From CAYSYY01 sp964576115 [NCBI: uncultured Gemmatimonadota bacterium] (GTDB lineage Bacteria > Blakebacterota > Blakebacteria > Blakebacterales), in assembly GCA_964576115.1 (NCBI GenBank), contig CAZNUA010000024.1, forward strand, positions 29,323-51,242: a stretch of DNA of 21,920 nucleotides. Reading direction: 5' to 3'. The notes under the pieces were generated by a model. That model was not told the origin of the DNA, did no database searches, and saw nothing but the letters and a program-made list of their open reading frames with translations. Below are positions 1-7,386 of the stretch, piece after piece (positions within the stretch are counted from its first letter, which is position 1; every line of letters begins with the position of its first letter). A program made the position numbers and the translations under genes.

Positions 1-420
1 CACCGGCACCTCCATCTGCATGCCGAAGACGGGGAACACGGCCACGACGACGAACACGAACACGGGCACGAGCCCGGGCACGAACACGAACACATCCACA
101 TCGGAGTCCACAGCCACGCTCATGACCTCTCGGGGAAGAAACTCACCCCCTGGGTTCTCTTCGTCATCTTCGTGCTCGGCCCCTGCGAGCCGCTGATCCC
201 GATTCTCATGTACCCCGCCGCCCGTCAGAGCACGGCCGGCTTGGTCTTCGTCACCGCGGTTTTCGGGATCGTCACGATCGCGACCATGCTTACGGTCGTG
301 CTGCTGGCTTCCTGGGGGATCGGCTTCGCCCGTCTGGGGCGGCTGGAACGGTACACCCACGCCCTGGCCGGAGCCGCCATTCTCCTCTCCGGGGTCGCCA
401 TCCAGTTCCTCGGCCTGTAA
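1..420 (+). CDS. NicO/UreH-type metal exporter, C-terminal part
   Basis: The reading frame is open from base 1 to the TAA at 418-420, so the 5' end lies outside the window. The first 41 residues hold 16 histidines mixed with Asp and Glu, a soluble metal-binding loop of the kind seen in RcnA and other NicO-type nickel/cobalt exporters. After it come a hydrophobic helix containing GPCEPLIPILMYPAA and two more hydrophobic segments, ending in FLGL. A Gly-Pro-Cys-Glu/Asp-Pro start to a membrane helix is typical of the related NicO, UreH and DsbD-like transmembrane families. The likely role is inner-membrane transport of a divalent metal, probably efflux; metal and direction are inferred. No Shine-Dalgarno or start can be judged. 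It is separated from the next gene by 114 bp that hold a candidate promoter, so it probably belongs to an upstream unit. Confidence 0.75.
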   Translation, partial: HRHLHLHAEDGEHGHDDEHEHGHEPGHEHEHIHIGVHSHAHDLSGKKLTPWVLFVIFVLGPCEPLIPILMYPAARQSTAGLVFVTAVFGIVTIATMLTVVLLASWGIGFARLGRLERYTHALAGAAILLSGVAIQFLGL

Positions 421-454
421 GCGGGCAGGGGCCCGGATCGGATCAGCAGAGTCG

Positions 455-484
455 TTGACCGGGATTCCCCCGGCGGGGTAGGAT
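455..484 (+). promoter_or_regulatory. Candidate sigma-70 promoter of the sugar operon
   Basis: TTGACC at 455-460 and TAGGAT at 479-484 are separated by 18 bp, matching five and four of six consensus bases. Transcription would start near 491, about 44 nt before the ATG at 535. This is the only good promoter match between the metal exporter and the five-gene operon, and the four internal gaps are too short for strong promoters of their own. Confidence 0.45.
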
Positions 485-534
485 GGCCTTCGAGCCCACA
501 CGGCGTGCGGCCCAACAGCGAAGGCAGGTTTCCC

Positions 535-1047
535 ATGCTCACTGCTCCGAACCGTGATCCCCTGAACGATCGCGGCTACACCAGCTGTCAGCTCTGGGTC
601 CTGACGGTCCTGCGGATCTTCATCGGCTGGCACCTGCTCTACGAAGGTCTGGTCAAGCTCTTCAACCCCTATTGGTCCTCGATGACCTACCTGCGCGAGT
701 CGCGCTGGATCTTCCGGGGATTCTTCCGGTGGATCGCCGATCATCCCGGCCTGCTGAAAGTCGTGGATGTTCTCAACGAATGGGGGCTGGTGCTGATCGG
801 ACTGGCGCTCATGCTCGGGCTGTTCAGCCGCGGGGCGGCGATCGCGGGGGCGATCCTGGTCTTTCTCTACTGGCTCGCCAATCCGCCCTTCATCGCCTTC
901 CGGTACTCGATGCCGCCCGAAGGCAGCTACATCATCGTGAACAAGAACCTGATCGAGGCGACCGCCCTGCTCGTGCTCGCCCTCTTTCCGACCGGGAGGA
1001 ACATCGGTCTCGACCGATTACTCTTCCTGTCCCGGAAGAACAGGTAG
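535..1047 (+). CDS. DoxX/DoxD-like integral membrane protein
   Basis: A 170-residue membrane protein of the DoxX family. Hydrophobic helices lie at about residues 20-38, 82-97, 101-118 and 138-152, with a charged loop between the first two (WIFRGFFRWIADHPGLLK). Segments such as GWHLLYEGLVKLFNPYW and EGSYIIVNKNLIE are characteristic of a DoxX/DoxD subgroup. The family is named for a subunit of the archaeal thiosulfate:quinone oxidoreductase, and other members are linked to membrane redox chemistry; the substrate here is unknown. An earlier in-frame GTG at 505 exists, but the ATG at 535 has AAGGCAGG just upstream and sits correctly behind the promoter at 455-484, so I use it. It heads an operon and is followed after 35 nt by a Tat-type Gfo/Idh/MocA oxidoreductase. 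That order suggests it serves as that enzyme's membrane partner, which is inference. Confidence 0.85.
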   Translation: MLTAPNRDPLNDRGYTSCQLWVLTVLRIFIGWHLLYEGLVKLFNPYWSSMTYLRESRWIFRGFFRWIADHPGLLKVVDVLNEWGLVLIGLALMLGLFSRGAAIAGAILVFLYWLANPPFIAFRYSMPPEGSYIIVNKNLIEATALLVLALFPTGRNIGLDRLLFLSRKNR

Positions 1048-1082
1048 CGACGCAGCCTCACGCGAGGAGTGGAGGGATCGGT

Positions 1083-2816
1083 ATGAACTCCGAAGAGATG
1101 AACAACACCAGCGAGCCGACCGGAACCGGGTCGACGTCCCCGGAAGAGAGCACCCCCGAAGCGAGCCCGCCGCCGACGCCCCCGACGCAGAGCGGCGGGG
1201 CCGATGACGGTGTGGGTCGCCGAGATATTCTCAAGGCCCTGGCAGGCGTGCCTTTCGTGGGTTGGATCTTCTGGCGGGCACTCCGGAAGAAAGGCCTCGA
1301 TGATTACCGCAAGGAGCAGATCCTCGAGGAACTGGGGGATCTGCAGGGGCCTTCCTTCGTCAGCGACATCCATCACCCGGCCGGAGAGAAGATCCGCCTC
1401 GGGATCATCGGCTACGGCGGTGAGGGAAACTGGCTGACCCGCTGTGCCGGTTTCGCCACCAAGGCGACTACCGACGCCTGGACCGAGGCCGTGGCGCGCG
1501 ACCCCGGGCACACCGCCCTGCGCGATTTCATGAACCAGCCCGATCTCAACCTCGAGATCACGGCCGTCTGCGACGTCTTCGACAATAGGGCCGAGGCGGT
1601 CATGGATGCCGCCCGGAACACCACCCGGCCGGGGGGCGAGGGCAAGCCGGTACCCGAGGTCAAACGTTACCGGCACTACCGCGACCTGCTCGCCTCGGGG
1701 GACGTGGACGCCGTGATCATCGCCACCCCCGATCACTGGCACTCGCGCATGGCGATCGAGGCCGCCCGGCAGGGGATCCACGTCTACCTCGAGAAGGCCA
1801 TGACCCGCACCGAGCAGGAGGCGCTCGACCTGCACCGGGCCGTGACCGAGGCGGGCATCGCCTTCCAGCTGGGGCACCAGAACCGCCAGATCGAGAGCCA
1901 CGAGAAAGCCCGCGAAGTGGTCGAGCGGGGTATCCTGGGGGACATCAACCTGGTCGAGACCACTACCAACCGGAATACCCCCGGGGGGGCGTGGGTCTAT
2001 GGCATCGATCCCGAAGGAAGTCCCGAAACGATCGACTGGGAGCTCTTCCAGGAGCCGGCCCCCCACCACGTGCCCTTCAGCGCCGAACGCTTCTTCCGCT
2101 GGCGCTGCTGGTTCGATTACGGCACCGGTCTCTCGGGCGATCTCTTCAGCCACGAGTACGACTCGGTCAACCAGATCCTGCACCTGGGTATCCCCGAGCG
2201 GGTTTCGGCCACCGGCGGCATCTACTTCTACCGCACCGACCGCTTCCACGACATCTTCGATCCCGAAGAATACCCCATGCAGGAAAACCGGGATGTGCCC
2301 GATGTCTTCCATATCTCGTGCGAATACCCCGAGCGGCGGCTGACGCTGCTCTACAGCGCCACCCTGTCGAACAACCGGGGCCGGGGAATGACCTTCATGG
2401 GTCATGACGCCTCGATGGAGGTGGGTGGCAATCTCACCGTGTACGCCTGCGGAAATTCCACCCGCTACCAGCAGAAGATCCGGCGGGGGATCATCGACAC
2501 CTCCCTGCCGCTGTTCCACTGGCAGGAGGGCTCGGAGCGGATCGACGCCGTCACCTCGGCTTCGGACCGCTACTTCATCACCCGCGGGCTGATGTACACC
2601 TACCGCGGCGGGGTGCGCCTGCCCACCAACCACCTGCACATCGCCGAGTGGCTGCGCGCCATCCGCGACGGGGGCACTACCAGCTGCAACATCGACCGCG
2701 GCCTGGAGGAAGCCATGACCTGCCATATGGCGACCCGTTCTTACCTGGAAGGCCGCCGTATGCGCTGGGATCCGGTGCGCCGCCGGATCGTGCCTGACGG
2801 GCCGACCCGGGTGTAA
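1083..2816 (+). CDS. Tat-type Gfo/Idh/MocA oxidoreductase (probable exported glycoside dehydrogenase)
   Basis: A 577-residue NAD(P)-dependent oxidoreductase. Residues 1-44 are an unusual Ser/Thr/Pro/Glu-rich leader, followed by GRRDILK (RR at 46-47) and a hydrophobic stretch to about 66, which resembles a twin-arginine signal or anchor. The Rossmann fold begins at about 105 with GIIGYGGEGN. ATPDHWH (215-220) and YLEKAMTR (235-242) mark the cofactor and active-site region; the usual EKP is EKA here. GLSGDLFSHEYD (349-360) supplies the conserved Asp and His of the C-terminal domain. Family members include glucose-fructose oxidoreductase, exported by Tat with NADP already bound, and glycoside 3-dehydrogenases. 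I infer oxidation of a sugar or glycoside, possibly at C3, outside the cytoplasmic membrane. The ATG at 1083 is preceded by GGAGGGATC. An upstream in-frame extension overlaps doxX and is rejected. Confidence 0.9.
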   Translation: MNSEEMNNTSEPTGTGSTSPEESTPEASPPPTPPTQSGGADDGVGRRDILKALAGVPFVGWIFWRALRKKGLDDYRKEQILEELGDLQGPSFVSDIHHPAGEKIRLGIIGYGGEGNWLTRCAGFATKATTDAWTEAVARDPGHTALRDFMNQPDLNLEITAVCDVFDNRAEAVMDAARNTTRPGGEGKPVPEVKRYRHYRDLLASGDVDAVIIATPDHWHSRMAIEAARQGIHVYLEKAMTRTEQEALDLHRAVTEAGIAFQLGHQNRQIESHEKAREVVERGILGDINLVETTTNRNTPGGAWVYGIDPEGSPETIDWELFQEPAPHHVPFSAERFFRWRCWFDYGTGLSGDLFSHEYDSVNQILHLGIPERVSATGGIYFYRTDRFHDIFDPEEYPMQENRDVPDVFHISCEYPERRLTLLYSATLSNNRGRGMTFMGHDASMEVGGNLTVYACGNSTRYQQKIRRGIIDTSLPLFHWQEGSERIDAVTSASDRYFITRGLMYTYRGGVRLPTNHLHIAEWLRAIRDGGTTSCNIDRGLEEAMTCHMATRSYLEGRRMRWDPVRRRIVPDGPTRV

Positions 2817-2831
2817 GGAGAGGAGAAGACC

Positions 2832-4043
2832 GTGAGCACCAAAGTACGCCTGAGCATCATGATGTTCCTGCAGTACGCCATCTGGGGCGCCTGGGCGCCG
2901 GTCCTCTCGACCCATCTGCTGGACGGACTCGGCTTCGACGGCGTGCAGGTAGGCTGGATCTACGCCCTGCTCCCTCTGGCCACCATCGTGGCGCCCATGC
3001 TCGGCGGCCAGGTGGCCGACCGCTGGCTGGCCTCGGAAAAGGTCATCGCCATTACCCAGCTCAGCGGCGGCGTGCTGCTGCTGGTCATGTCCCAGATCGA
3101 GTCGTTCGGCGGCATGACGGTGCTGATGCTCATCTACTGCCTGCTCTACGCCCCGACCCTGGCCATCACCAACTCGATCGCCATGATCAACCTCGAGGAC
3201 ACCGAGAAAGAATTCGGCGGTCTGCGGGTCTGGGGCACGATCGGCTGGATCGCCGCCGGGTGGCTGCTGACCGGCTGGCGGGCCCTGGGTGAGGGTGTCA
3301 TGATGCAGGGGGACACCCTCTTCCTGGCCGGGGTGTTCAGCGTGATCATGGGCATCCAGGCCTTCAGCCTGCCGCACACCCCGCCCCAGAAGGAGGGGGT
3401 CAAACCCTTCGCTTTCCTCGAAGCCTTCAAGATGTTGAAGGACAAGAATTTCCTGATCTTCATCGCTATCACTTTCATCGTCGCCACCGAACTGGAGTTC
3501 TACTACATCCTCACCGCTCCCTTCCTGCAGTCCGATGTGATCGGGGTCTCACCCACCATGACGCCGATGGTCATGACGATCGCCCAGCTGGCCGAGATCT
3601 TCGTCATGGCTTTCCTCCTCTCGCGCTTCCTGAAGAAGTACGGTATGCGCAATACCCTGGCCTTCGGGGCCATTGCCTGGCCGATCCGCTACATCATCTT
3701 CGCCATCGGGGCGCCGAAGTGGCTGGTGATCCTTTCGCTGGCCCTGCACGGGTTCTGCTACGTCTTCTTCTTCGTGGCGGCCTTCATTTACGTCGACCAG
3801 GTGGCGCCGCCCGACATCCGGGCCTCGGCTCAGGGTCTGATCGCCGTGGTGGCGCTCGGTCTGGGCCGTTTCCTGGGCTCACTCTTCGCGGGATGGATTC
3901 AAGCCACCTTTACAGTCGGGGGAGTCACCAACTGGACGGGGACCTTCCTGGTGCCCTGCGTTCTGACGGTGCTGGCCGCAGCGGCCTTCCTCCTCTTTTT
4001 CCGGGAGAAAAGGGGCGGTGAAAAGGTGATTGTGTCGGCGTAA
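2832..4043 (+). CDS. MFS permease, nucleoside:H+ symporter (NHS/NupG-like) family
   Basis: A 403-residue protein with about 12 hydrophobic helices and no signal peptide. The start (VRLSIMMFLQYAIWGAWAP) and the stretch GLRVWGTIGWIAAGWLL near residues 130-146 are close to the NupG/XapB nucleoside:proton symporter group of the major facilitator superfamily. The GTG at 2832 follows AGGAGAGGAG by about 5 nt and lies 15 nt behind the upstream oxidoreductase stop, so the genes are surely co-transcribed. NHS-like permeases also occur in sugar-oxidation loci, and the neighbours here act on sugars. It may therefore import a sugar, keto-sugar or glycoside rather than a nucleoside; that substrate change is inference. 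Inner-membrane location follows from the fold. Confidence 0.9.
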   Translation: MSTKVRLSIMMFLQYAIWGAWAPVLSTHLLDGLGFDGVQVGWIYALLPLATIVAPMLGGQVADRWLASEKVIAITQLSGGVLLLVMSQIESFGGMTVLMLIYCLLYAPTLAITNSIAMINLEDTEKEFGGLRVWGTIGWIAAGWLLTGWRALGEGVMMQGDTLFLAGVFSVIMGIQAFSLPHTPPQKEGVKPFAFLEAFKMLKDKNFLIFIAITFIVATELEFYYILTAPFLQSDVIGVSPTMTPMVMTIAQLAEIFVMAFLLSRFLKKYGMRNTLAFGAIAWPIRYIIFAIGAPKWLVILSLALHGFCYVFFFVAAFIYVDQVAPPDIRASAQGLIAVVALGLGRFLGSLFAGWIQATFTVGGVTNWTGTFLVPCVLTVLAAAAFLLFFREKRGGEKVIVSA

Positions 4044-4072
4044 TCGAGAGTAGCAGAAAGGGATAGAAGGAC

Positions 4073-5323
4073 ATGGCCAAGACGAGATTGGGCGTCGGGC
4101 TGATCGGCGGCGGTTTCATCGGGCAGTTCCACATCCGTTCCTTCACCGGAGTACGCGATGCCGACATCATGGGCATCGTCGATCCGGTCCGGGCCACGGC
4201 CGAGAAGGCGGCCGCACTGGCGGTCGAACTCGGGGTGGGGGAGCCGACCATCCACGATTCCATCACCGCCCTGGTGGCCGATCCCTCTATCGATGCGGTC
4301 TGGATCGGCACTCCCAACTTCACCCGCATCGAGGTCATGGAGGAGATCGCCGAGGCGGTCGTATCGGGTAAGGGCGAGCTCGTCGGTGTCTGCTGCGAGA
4401 AACCGCTGGGTCGTAACGTTCCTGAAGCCCGGAAGATGCTGGAGCTGGCCGAAAAAGCCAACCTGCTCGACGGCTACCTCGAGGATCAGCTCTTCTCCAC
4501 CTCGGTCCAGCGCGGCAAGATGATCATCTGGGCCCGCGGGGCGGCTACCACCGGCCCCCCCTTCCTGGCCCGGGCCGCCGAAGAGCACTCCGGTCCCCAC
4601 ATGCCCTGGTTCTGGGAGGGGGAACTGCAGGGCGGGGGGGTTCTGAACGACATGATGTGCCACTCGGTCGAGGTGGCCCGCTTCATGCTCACGCCGCCTG
4701 GTGAATCCCGGGACGTGCTCACCCCGGTCAGCGTCAACGCCCACACCTCGTGTCTGAAGTGGCAGGATCCGCGTTACGTCGAGCACCTGAAGTCGATCAG
4801 CGAGGGCCGGCTCGACTATGCCGCCCGTCCGGCCGAGGACTTCGCCCGGGGGCTGGTGACCTATCACGATGCCGAGGGACGCGAACTGATCGTCGAGGTC
4901 ACCACCTCATGGTGCTATGTCGGGGCCGGCCTGCGGCTCACCATGGAACTGCTCGGGCCCGAATACTCGCTCTGGATCAACTCTCTGGACGCCGGCCCGA
5001 AGGTCTTCTTCAGCCGCAACGTGGTCGGTGATGTGGGCGAGGATCTGGTCGAGAAGCAGAACGCCGAGATGGGGCTGATGCCGATCGTGGCCGATGAGGA
5101 GGGCGAGTACGGCTATACCGGCGAGAACCGGCATATGGTGCAGTCCTTCCTGGCCGGCAGGCGACCCGAGGAGAACTTCGGCGACGGCGTGAACGTCACC
5201 GAACTGCTCATGACGGCCTACAAGAGCGCCGAGGAAGAACGCACGATCCCCTTCCCGCCCCCCGATCTGGAGACCTTCATCCCGGCCGTGGCCCGCGGCC
5301 AATGGAACCCGAAGAACCGGTGA
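4073..5323 (+). CDS. Gfo/Idh/MocA oxidoreductase, cytoplasmic
   Basis: A 416-residue NAD(P)-dependent oxidoreductase without a signal peptide. The Rossmann motif GLIGGGFIGQFH spans 9-20. IGTPNFTRIE (78-87) and CEKPLGRN (108-115) hold the canonical EKP lysine, and GGGVLNDMMCHSVEVARF (187-204) gives the Asp (193) and His (197) of the substrate site. Unlike the paralogue two genes upstream it is predicted to stay in the cytoplasm and has an intact EKP motif. A reasonable division of labour is that the exported enzyme oxidises the glycoside and this one reduces the imported keto-sugar, or oxidises a free sugar; this is inference. The start ATG at 4073 follows a purine-rich GGGATAGAAGGAC, 29 nt behind the permease gene. 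The next gene begins 20 nt after its stop. Confidence 0.9.
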   Translation: MAKTRLGVGLIGGGFIGQFHIRSFTGVRDADIMGIVDPVRATAEKAAALAVELGVGEPTIHDSITALVADPSIDAVWIGTPNFTRIEVMEEIAEAVVSGKGELVGVCCEKPLGRNVPEARKMLELAEKANLLDGYLEDQLFSTSVQRGKMIIWARGAATTGPPFLARAAEEHSGPHMPWFWEGELQGGGVLNDMMCHSVEVARFMLTPPGESRDVLTPVSVNAHTSCLKWQDPRYVEHLKSISEGRLDYAARPAEDFARGLVTYHDAEGRELIVEVTTSWCYVGAGLRLTMELLGPEYSLWINSLDAGPKVFFSRNVVGDVGEDLVEKQNAEMGLMPIVADEEGEYGYTGENRHMVQSFLAGRRPEENFGDGVNVTELLMTAYKSAEEERTIPFPPPDLETFIPAVARGQWNPKNR

Positions 5324-5343
5324 ACGCTTCGCAGGGAGATTTC

Positions 5344-7386
5344 ATGAAACGCCGCACGTTCCTGCCTGTCCTTCTCCTCGCGCTCGTCTTGCTCTATCCG
5401 CCGGGCGCTCTCCCGGCCCAGGAATCCGAAGGCAGCGAGGTGAAGATCGAGGACTTCCCCGTGGCCGTGCAGTGCTGGACCTACCGGGCCTTTACTTTCC
5501 GCGAAACCCTCGACAAGGTTCGGGCTCTGGGACTGCACTACCTGCAGGCCTATCCGGGCCAGCGTCTGAGCGAAGAGACGGGGGATCTGGCCTTTGACCA
5601 CGACCTCTCGGTCGAGCAGCAGCGCCTGGTGCGCGGCTGGCTGCGCGAGACACAGATCACTCTGGTGGCCTACGGCGTGGTGGGTCTGGGCACTACCGAA
5701 GCCGAGCACCGGCGGGTCTTCGATTTCGCCCGGCGGATGCGCATCGGTACTATCGTGACCGAACCGGAAGCCGAGGATTACTCGCTGATCGAGCGTCTGG
5801 TCGGCGAGTACGGCATCCGGGTGGCGGTCCACAATCACCCGCCCCCCAACACCTACGCCCGGCCCGAGACCGTGGCCGAGCGGGTAGAGGGGCGCGATCG
5901 GAGGATCGGCAGCTGTGCCGATACCGGCCACTGGCTGCGCACCGGGGTGGTGCCGGTCGAGGCCCTGCGTCTGCTCGAGGGCCGGATCGTGGACGTGCAC
6001 CTCAAAGACCTCGATCGCTTCGACGAGCGCCGGGCGGTCGATGTGCCCTTCGGGCAGGGTGTAGCCGACGTGCGTGCCATTCTGGCCGAACTCACCCGCC
6101 AGGGATATGACGGTTACCTGACCATCGAGTACGAGAATCCCGAGCAGGTCCGCACTCCCGAACCGGCCATCCGGGCGGGCCTGGAGTACCTGCACTCGAT
6201 CATGTACTGGCACGGCTACGAACGCATCCTGAGCCGTACTGCCAGGGGATACAACAAGAGCGGGTGGAACCATTACGGTCCCGGCGTCTTCGAACTCGAC
6301 CGCGAGGCCGGGGTGCTCACCGGGACCGGTGGGATGGGCCTGTTCTGGTATTCGGCGAAGATGTACCGCGACTTCGTTCTCGAACTCGACTACCGCTGTT
6401 CGGAACCCCGTACCAACAGCGGCATCTTCGTGCGGGTGCCCAAGGTGCCCGCGAGCGACGATTATATCTACCACTCATTCGAGATCCAGATCGCCGACAA
6501 CGGCGAGGGGATACACGCCACCGGGGCGGCGTATGACGCCGAGCCCCCCTCCCACGTGCCGGTCAAACCGACCGGGGAGTGGAACCATATGAAGATCACC
6601 TTCATTGGATCCCGCCTCATGGTCGAAGTCAACGGCGAACCGGTGGTGGACTGGCTGGCCGAGCCGCGCGGCAAGGTGGCCGACTTCGCCTCAGAAGGCT
6701 ACATCGGCCTGCAGAATCATGACTGGGATACCTCGATCTCCTTCCGCGACATCCGGGTCAAAGAAATCCTTAACTCCCCCCCCGAAGGCTTTACCGCGCT
6801 CTTCAACGGCCGCGATCTCACCGGTTGGAAGGGGCTGGTGACCGACCCGCCTCACCGGGCCATGATGTCAACCGAAGAACTGGCTGTGGCTCAGGCTGAA
6901 GCCGATGAGAACATGCGGGCCCACTGGAGTGTCTCCGACGGGGTGCTGGTCTTCGACGGTGGGGGGCAGAGCCTTTGTACCGCCCGCGATTACGGCGATT
7001 TCGAGATGTGGGTGGACTGGAAGATCGGCCCCGAGGGTGACAGCGGCATCTACCTGCGCGGCACCCCCCAGGTGCAGATCTGGGATCCGGCCCAGTGGCC
7101 GGTCGGTTCGGGAGGGCTCTACAACAACCAGATCGGGGTGAGCGATCCCCTCGCCCTGGCAGACAAGGGGATCGGGGAGTGGAACACCTTCTTCATCCGC
7201 ATGGTGGGCGAGAAGGTCACGGTGCGCCTGAACGGCGTGCTGGTGGTGGATGAGGTGGTGATGGAAAACTACTGGGAGCGGGACAAACCGATCTATGAAA
7301 GCGGTCAGATCGAGCTGCAGTCGCACTCCCACCCGCTCTATTTCCGGAACATCTATATCCGGGAGCTGCCGCCCCGGGAGAGGTGA
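5344..7386 (+). CDS. Exported TIM-barrel sugar isomerase/lyase fused to two DUF1080 (3-keto-disaccharide hydrolase) domains
   Basis: A 680-residue three-domain exported enzyme. Residues 1-26 form a signal ending in ALPAQ; KRRTFLP fits a Tat motif, though Sec cannot be excluded. Residues 36-285 are a sugar phosphate isomerase/epimerase-like TIM barrel with candidate metal ligands E140, HNH (163-165), DTGH (193-196), H219 in VHLKD, and IEYE (261-264). A first DUF1080 domain covers about 308-475 (GIFVRVP, SFEIQI, EWNHMKI, YIGLQNHD). A second runs from about 482 to 675 and begins with the classic ALFNGRDLTGWKG. DUF1080 proteins have a lectin/glucanase-like fold and include 3-keto-disaccharide hydrolases; related TIM barrels include 3-keto-glycoside lyases. 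I infer cleavage of oxidised glycosides in the periplasm. The ATG at 5344 follows GCAGGGAG; an in-frame ATG at 5302 would overlap the previous gene and lacks a good site. Confidence 0.88.
   Translation: MKRRTFLPVLLLALVLLYPPGALPAQESEGSEVKIEDFPVAVQCWTYRAFTFRETLDKVRALGLHYLQAYPGQRLSEETGDLAFDHDLSVEQQRLVRGWLRETQITLVAYGVVGLGTTEAEHRRVFDFARRMRIGTIVTEPEAEDYSLIERLVGEYGIRVAVHNHPPPNTYARPETVAERVEGRDRRIGSCADTGHWLRTGVVPVEALRLLEGRIVDVHLKDLDRFDERRAVDVPFGQGVADVRAILAELTRQGYDGYLTIEYENPEQVRTPEPAIRAGLEYLHSIMYWHGYERILSRTARGYNKSGWNHYGPGVFELDREAGVLTGTGGMGLFWYSAKMYRDFVLELDYRCSEPRTNSGIFVRVPKVPASDDYIYHSFEIQIADNGEGIHATGAAYDAEPPSHVPVKPTGEWNHMKITFIGSRLMVEVNGEPVVDWLAEPRGKVADFASEGYIGLQNHDWDTSISFRDIRVKEILNSPPEGFTALFNGRDLTGWKGLVTDPPHRAMMSTEELAVAQAEADENMRAHWSVSDGVLVFDGGGQSLCTARDYGDFEMWVDWKIGPEGDSGIYLRGTPQVQIWDPAQWPVGSGGLYNNQIGVSDPLALADKGIGEWNTFFIRMVGEKVTVRLNGVLVVDEVVMENYWERDKPIYESGQIELQSHSHPLYFRNIYIRELPPRER

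Noticed and set aside
672-1082. N-terminal extension of the first Gfo/Idh/MocA protein
   Set aside because: The extension runs through the doxX gene in another frame and is low-complexity; the ATG at 1083 has a good ribosome site and starts the export leader.
927-3377. 816-codon open frame on the minus strand
   Set aside because: It lies antisense to three well-supported genes. Its translation is rich in His, Gly, Arg and Pro without domains, the usual shadow of GC-rich coding DNA.
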